DNA from: SURF-32 sp964648365
GTDB taxonomy: Bacteria; Planctomycetota; Phycisphaerae; UBA1845
Direction of reading: 5' to 3'
NCBI GenBank assembly: GCA_964648365.1
Contig: CAZYLK010000038.1
Coordinates: 1 to 39,614, forward strand
Length of the DNA stretch: 39,614 nucleotides
A model generated the notes under the pieces. It saw only the letters and a program-made list of their open reading frames with translations, made no database searches and had not been told where the DNA came from. The position numbers and the translations under genes are program-made. Positions 34,705 to 39,614 of the stretch are shown here, in pieces (positions within the stretch are counted from its first letter, which is position 1; every line of letters begins with the position of its first letter).

Positions 34705-35895
34705 ATGACGACACGAGTGCTGCTGCGCTGCCCAGGGGCTTTGCTGTCCCTGCTCGCCCTCGCAATGATCGCTTGTGGCGCCGGATTGGCGGCAGGCGCG
34801 GACATCGAAACTCAACCCGTTGCGGCGCGGCGTGTGGTGGCGCACGCCTGCTGGTCGCGCCTGTCACCGGCGGCGCTGGCCGTGCTCGAACCGATGCGCG
34901 ATCGCGTCGTCGACGTTGCCGTCGGCGTGGCCGGGGACGTGGCCGGCGGACTGCCGCCCCAGGCCCACTACGTCATGCTCGACGTCGGGGCGCCGGATGC
35001 GCCGATCGACAAGCGCCTGGATGCGGCCGCGCAGTTTCCCGCCGATCGCGCCCGGGCGACGCAGTGGTTCGCCCGGCATGGCCAGCACAACGGTGGAACG
35101 CTTCCGTGGACGCTGGCGGAGCAGTGTGAAGCGCTGACGGATGCCGTGCGTCGTGATGATCGCGAACTCGTCGCGACGCGCGCGGGTCTGGTCATCCAGC
35201 TTGCCACCGACGCCGCCCTGCCGTTCAACGCCACGGCGCGGCGATCGCGCCAGAGTCATGCGGTGTCCGTCGCGCCGGAGTCGAAGCTCGGGGGCTACGC
35301 CGACGTCGCCTTGCCCTGCGACCGGCTGCACGGCTGGTTCATCCGAAAGATGGACGAGCCGCTGCTCGCGCGGGTCGAAGCGCGGCGCGCTGCGCCGGCG
35401 CGATTGACCGACCCCACCCCCGCCGCGTTGGCCCTGTTAATCGATGCGCTGGTGGTCGGAGACCTCATGATCACGGCCGACGCCGAGCTGATCGACCTGT
35501 GGCGCGTCAAGGACGACGCGCGCTTCCGACAGATCGAGCGCGCCTACCTTGAGGAGATGGATCGGCGCTGTGGCGCGTTGATGGCCGCGCAGCTCTCAGC
35601 GGCGGCCGACCTGGCGACCGCGTTGATCGACGCCGCCGTCACGACGCCCGGCCGGGCGCCGGTTCTGTCCGGGACGCCGGGCACGCGGCCTCCGCTGACG
35701 TCGTCAGCCCCGCGCCCTCCCCTGCCGGCGGCGGTGCTGGTCGGCAGCAAGAACTCGACGGTGTTCCACCACCGCGATTGCCGTCACGCGGCGAAGATCA
35801 AACCGGAAAACATGGTGACCTTCGCCAGTGCTGAAGCGGCGCGGCAGGCGGGACGGCAACCGTGCAGCGTGTGCAAGCCGGATCAGAGCCCGTGA
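34705..35895 (+). CDS. Secreted protein, S1/P1-nuclease-like fold with Ada-type zinc module
   Basis: This encodes 396 aa. The ATG has GAGGA 9 nt upstream. Residues 1-31 are a signal peptide ending GLAAGA. The middle region resembles the zinc-dependent phospholipase C/S1-P1 nuclease fold: HYVMLDVG, and RAGLVIQLATDAALPFNATA, which aligns with the family's H-x-x-GD-x-x-QPLH pattern. Where that family has His ligands this protein has Gln and Asn, so metal binding and catalysis are probably weakened. After a Pro/Ser/Thr linker (about 310-345), residues 348-392 match the Ada metal-binding type: VGSKNSTVFHHRDCRHAAKI, then PCSVCKP. Small modules of this sort occur at the end of secreted nucleases. 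The nuclease-fold call is tentative; the zinc module is solid. Confidence 0.7.
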   Translation: MTTRVLLRCPGALLSLLALAMIACGAGLAAGADIETQPVAARRVVAHACWSRLSPAALAVLEPMRDRVVDVAVGVAGDVAGGLPPQAHYVMLDVGAPDAPIDKRLDAAAQFPADRARATQWFARHGQHNGGTLPWTLAEQCEALTDAVRRDDRELVATRAGLVIQLATDAALPFNATARRSRQSHAVSVAPESKLGGYADVALPCDRLHGWFIRKMDEPLLARVEARRAAPARLTDPTPAALALLIDALVVGDLMITADAELIDLWRVKDDARFRQIERAYLEEMDRRCGALMAAQLSAAADLATALIDAAVTTPGRAPVLSGTPGTRPPLTSSAPRPPLPAAVLVGSKNSTVFHHRDCRHAAKIKPENMVTFASAEAARQAGRQPCSVCKPDQSP

Positions 35896-36066
35896 GAAAC
35901 CGCTGACGGGACTACGTTTCGAGGGGCAATCGGGCCGAGAAGCCTGGGCCGCGCGATGGATTGCCTGCGGCCGGCGCGTAAACGTCCGCAGAGCCGGCGG
36001 TTCAGGGCGTTTCCCGCGAATGAGAATGCAGGCTTCGGGCGTGCAGGGCCGGCGGAAGAAGCAAAA

Positions 36067-36108
36067 AAACGACGGAAGGAGGCGCTGAAGCACGTCCTTC
36101 CGTCGTTT
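36067..36108 (-). terminator. Strong hairpin terminator, probably bidirectional
   Basis: AAACGACGGAAGGA (36067-36080) pairs over 14 bp with TCCTTCCGTCGTTT (36095-36108). On the minus strand the stem is followed by seven consecutive T, an intrinsic terminator. It would end the lysine-rich gene transcript (about 194 nt past its stop) and may also act on the plus-strand gene ending at 35895. Confidence 0.8.
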
Positions 36109-36301
36109 GCGTTTGGCCTGGGCCACAGAGACGCAATCTCGCAGCCGTTGGGTAGCCGTGGCGCGAAAGGCCCCATCGACTGCGGAGGTCGCCGCGGCGA
36201 TTCGCCGCGATTCGATTTTCTTTGCAGCTTACGTCACCATCACCAGGCCTTGCGTTCGGCGGCGGGCACGGTTGCTCCGACGCCTTCGTCCTCAAGCAGC
36301 G

Positions 36302-36430
36302 TTACGCCTTCTTCTTGCGACGCTTCTTGCTGGACTTCTTCTTCTTCTTCGAAGACTTCTTCTTCGTCGACTTCTTCTTGGTCGACTTCTTCTTCGAAGC
36401 GCGCTTCTTGCCAGAACGCTTCTTCGCCAT
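36302..36430 (-). CDS. 42-residue lysine-rich histone-like protein
   Basis: This very short frame (42 aa) was found by reading the minus strand from an exceptional ribosome site. It begins MAKKRSGKKRASKKK and ends KKRRKKKA. It holds 23 Lys and 4 Arg, no acidic, aromatic or cysteine residues, and KKKST/KKKSS repeats. This is the composition of eukaryotic histone H1 tails and of bacterial Hc2- or HU-tail-like DNA-binding proteins. It should bind DNA or RNA electrostatically and be disordered alone. Codons are almost exclusively AAG for lysine. It has a consensus promoter, an UP element, a near-perfect 12-base Shine-Dalgarno and a downstream intrinsic terminator, so it is probably abundant. Cytoplasmic or nucleoid-bound. 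An unrelated ribosomal-type basic peptide is the main alternative. Confidence 0.85.
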   Translation of the reverse strand: MAKKRSGKKRASKKKSTKKKSTKKKSSKKKKKSSKKRRKKKA

Positions 36431-36434
36431 CGGT

Positions 36435-36446
36435 ATCACCTCCTTT
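36435..36446 (-). promoter_or_regulatory. Exceptionally complete Shine-Dalgarno of the lysine-rich gene
   Basis: AAAGGAGGTGAT on the minus strand, complementary to nearly the whole 3' end of 16S rRNA, ends 4 nt before the ATG. It fixes the start codon of the short gene. Confidence 0.85.
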
Positions 36447-36455
36447 CTGCGCGGA

Positions 36456-36516
36456 ATGGTAGCGTGCAAATGAAGCCTGTCAAAACTTTTTTACCGATTC
36501 GCGACAAAATTTTTTT
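36456..36516 (-). promoter_or_regulatory. Strong promoter with UP element for the lysine-rich gene
   Basis: On the minus strand the -35 is a perfect TTGACA (36478-36483), spacer 16 bp, -10 TACCAT (36456-36461). Immediately upstream are A/T tracts (36484-36492 and 36506-36516), an UP-element-like pattern that is striking in such a GC-rich genome. Transcription near 36449 gives a leader of about 20 nt. Confidence 0.7.
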
Positions 36517-36954
36517 GGGGCCGCGCCGAGGCGACGGCGCGCACTCGGTCCGTTCGCGGCCGCGCGTCGCGTCATGCGCGCGCTGCGCCTTCGCGCTGCG
36601 CGTGCGCCGGCGCTGCTTCCGTCCCGTCAGTGCGAGCGTCGCGTGTGCACGGACGAACACGCCGGGTCGCGCTTCGCATGCGCCGACGTCGGTCACGCGC
36701 GACACGTCGCGGTACGCGCAACGTCGTCGGATCGCCCAAGGCATCGTGCGAGCCTGTCGCGTTCTCGCGCGCGTCCACATGTTCCCCTTATCGTTCCGCG
36801 CGGCCGGCGGACATGAGTGTTCCGCCGCGGCGCAACGGCCCGAACGACGCGACACAGGGGATGCGCGCGTCGCGCAGGGCCGTGCGCATCGCAGGGTGAA
36901 CAGCGACGGCAAGCGACGTCGCGCCGGCGGCGCGACGTCAGATCACACTGGAAT
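36517..36954. other. CpG-dense gap with no supported gene
   Basis: This 438-bp stretch between the lysine-rich gene promoter and asnS is unusually rich in CGCG, GCGC and CGTCG repeats. Open frames here are arginine-rich with no ribosome sites and no family resemblance. I see no tRNA or hairpin terminator. Confidence 0.5.
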
Positions 36955-38463
36955 TCAAGGGTAAAACCGGCCCATCATGCGCGGATAGGGAATCGTCTCG
37001 CGGATGTGCTTGAGGTTGCAGATCCACGCCACCGTGCGTTCCACACCCAGCCCGAAGCCGCCGTGCATCGCGCTGCCGAAGCGGCGCAGATCGAGATACC
37101 ACTCGTAATCCTCGCGCGGCAGATGCTCCTCGTCCATCCGCGCCGTCAGGCGGTCAAGTTCCTCTTCGCGCATCGATCCGCCGATGATCTCGCCGTACCC
37201 CTGCGGCGCCAGCAGGTCGATGTTCTCGACGACGCGCGGGTTGCTGCGGTCGCCGCGCATGTAGAACGCTTTCACGTCGCGCGGATAATGCGACACGAAC
37301 ACCGGACGGTCGTGCAGGCGCGAGATGATCGTCTCGTCCGAGCCGCCGAGGTCCGCCCCCCAGGCGAACTCGGTCGCGAGTTTGAGGTGCTGGGGGATAT
37401 TGCTGATTTGCTCGGCAAGCTCGGCGCGAAGCTCGCGGGCGTCGATGACGTCGGCCGCGGCCTTGTCCTTCTGCCACTGCTTGACGCCCGCCTTCGACTG
37501 CAGCGCATCAAGCTCCTCGATCTGCGTGTCGAGTTCCGCCACCCGCGCCGTCTTGTCCTTCAAATCGCGCTCAAGAAGTTCCTTCGCCCGATCGCCGTGC
37601 AGGATGTCCACGACCTCGTCGTAGCGCAGCCGGTAAAACGGCTTCTGCACGGCTTCCAGCTCGGCGATGTCGCGGCCGAGCGCGGTCAGGTCTTCACGCC
37701 GATCGGCCAGCACCCGCCGCACGATGGAACAGACGAAGTCCTCGGCAATGTCCATCAACTCGTCGAGGTTGATGAAGGCGATTTCCGGTTCGACCATCCA
37801 GAACTCGGTCAGATGCCGCCGCGTCTTGGATTTTTCGGCCCGGAAGGTCGGCCCGAAGCAGTACACCTTGCGGTGCGCCATGCACGCGGCTTCCAGGTAG
37901 AGCTGGCCCGTCTGGGCGAGGTAAACCGGATCGCCGAAGTAATCGACCTTGAACAGCGTCTGCGCCCCCTCGCCGGCGGCCGGGGCGAAGATCGGCGTGT
38001 CGATCAGCAGGTAGCCGTTGTCGTTGAAGTAGCTGCGGATGGCGTCGACGATGGTGCCGCGGATGCGGAGGATGTGCCACTGCCGCTGCGAACGGAACCA
38101 CAGGTGCCGCCGCTTCATGAGGAAGTCGATGCCGTGCGGCTTGGGCGTGATCGGATAGTCGGAGGCGGCGTCGATCGTCTCGACACGCTCCGCCTTCAGC
38201 TCGTGCCCGCCGACGGCGCGCTCTTCGCGATTGACGACGCCGACGATGCGTACGGACGATTCCTGCCCGAGCTTGCGGGCTTCGTCGAAGAACGGCTCCG
38301 TGGCGTCGCTCTTCTCCAGCACGCACTGGCACAGCCCGGTGCCGTCGCGCAGGACGATGAAGGCGATCTTGCCGCTGGAGCGCGTGTTGTAGACCCAGCC
38401 CTCCAGCGTCACCGACTTGCCCACATGCTCCGCCAGCGATGCGATCGTCGCTCTGGTACTCAT
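36955..38463 (-). CDS. asnS: Asparaginyl-tRNA synthetase
   Basis: This encodes 502 aa, a class II synthetase that charges tRNA(Asn) with asparagine. The ATG at 38463 gives the expected opening; the longer frame upstream does not resemble the family and no Shine-Dalgarno is seen. Residues about 15-110 form the OB-fold anticodon-binding domain (VTLEGWVYNTRSSGKIAFIVLRDGTG). The catalytic core follows with motif 2 FGPTFRAEKSKTRRHLTEFWMVEPE and motif 3 GGFGLGVERTVAWI near the end. Compared with the usual 430-470 aa it carries a Lys/Glu-rich coiled-coil-like insert of about 70 residues (roughly 290-360, VAELDTQIEELDALQSKAGVKQ) between motifs 2 and 3. Confidence 0.95.
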   Translation of the reverse strand: MSTRATIASLAEHVGKSVTLEGWVYNTRSSGKIAFIVLRDGTGLCQCVLEKSDATEPFFDEARKLGQESSVRIVGVVNREERAVGGHELKAERVETIDAASDYPITPKPHGIDFLMKRRHLWFRSQRQWHILRIRGTIVDAIRSYFNDNGYLLIDTPIFAPAAGEGAQTLFKVDYFGDPVYLAQTGQLYLEAACMAHRKVYCFGPTFRAEKSKTRRHLTEFWMVEPEIAFINLDELMDIAEDFVCSIVRRVLADRREDLTALGRDIAELEAVQKPFYRLRYDEVVDILHGDRAKELLERDLKDKTARVAELDTQIEELDALQSKAGVKQWQKDKAAADVIDARELRAELAEQISNIPQHLKLATEFAWGADLGGSDETIISRLHDRPVFVSHYPRDVKAFYMRGDRSNPRVVENIDLLAPQGYGEIIGGSMREEELDRLTARMDEEHLPREDYEWYLDLRRFGSAMHGGFGLGVERTVAWICNLKHIRETIPYPRMMGRFYP

Positions 38464-38620
38464 GCGCGCACTGTAGGGCGGGCGATTCGCCCGTTCAAGA
38501 CGACGCGCCCGGTTCGCCGTCGCGCCCTGCGGCGCCGCACCCCCGATACAGTTGCGGTTCGGTTCCGGCCCTTGCCGGCGGTGCAGACACGCTCGCTCAG
38601 GATCGGCGCCGCCGCCGACA

Positions 38621-39614
<994 letters not shown>

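Noticed and set aside
36574..36816. Arginine-rich small protein between the lysine-rich gene and asnS
   Set aside because: No Shine-Dalgarno, no hydrophobic or domain pattern, and the composition follows the CpG-rich DNA in any frame.

Overview
The window looks like a chromosomal segment of a high-GC planctomycete, most likely near Phycisphaerae. This is inferred from gene content and repeat style, not from a marker gene. Supporting traits are the high GC (one gatB line counts to about 77%), many signal-peptide proteins of unknown function, a multi-FKBP secreted protein, an enlarged AgcS symporter, M14 carboxypeptidases with acidic Ca-binding-like inserts, and several families of short dispersed palindromes. 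A 100-base N gap at 5623-5722 marks a scaffold join. No tRNA, rRNA, CRISPR array or transposase gene was found.

Layout. 1-456: no gene, one terminator-like hairpin. 457-6457: a secreted DUF3352-like protein divergent from mfd; mfd carries an in-frame tandem array of a 66-bp palindromic element. 6948-8051: two Hsp20 genes separated by a cluster of palindromic repeats. 8355-10567: a small membrane protein, then an ABC ATPase and a lipoprotein on the other strand. 10967-15040: an AgcS-type sodium/amino-acid symporter, a PmtA-like methyltransferase, and an overlapping DUF4956/VTC pair. 15222-19877: two secreted proteins sharing an unrecognised eight-cysteine C-terminal module, flanking a small zinc-ribbon membrane protein and a triple-FKBP secreted protein. 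20143-22595: gatB, then a lower-GC patch with DUF6572 and Imm21 immunity-type genes but no toxin. 22761-29828: a flavin reductase, a very large hybrid sensor kinase and a divergent HDOD-GGDEF protein. 29976-34296: tandem M14 carboxypeptidase paralogues, one with an intact active site and one that looks catalytically dead, separated by palindromes. 34705-36430: a secreted protein with an Ada-like zinc module and an overlooked 42-residue lysine-rich histone-like gene with very strong expression signals. 36955-39614: asnS and the 3' part of an acyl-CoA carboxylase beta subunit.

Most genes are single transcription units. Likely co-transcribed sets are lipoprotein plus ABC ATPase, DUF4956 plus VTC, DUF6572 plus Imm21, and possibly the M14 pair. 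The strongest candidates for something undescribed are the palindromic array inside mfd, the eight-cysteine module, the lysine-rich mini-histone, and the active/pseudo carboxypeptidase pair.
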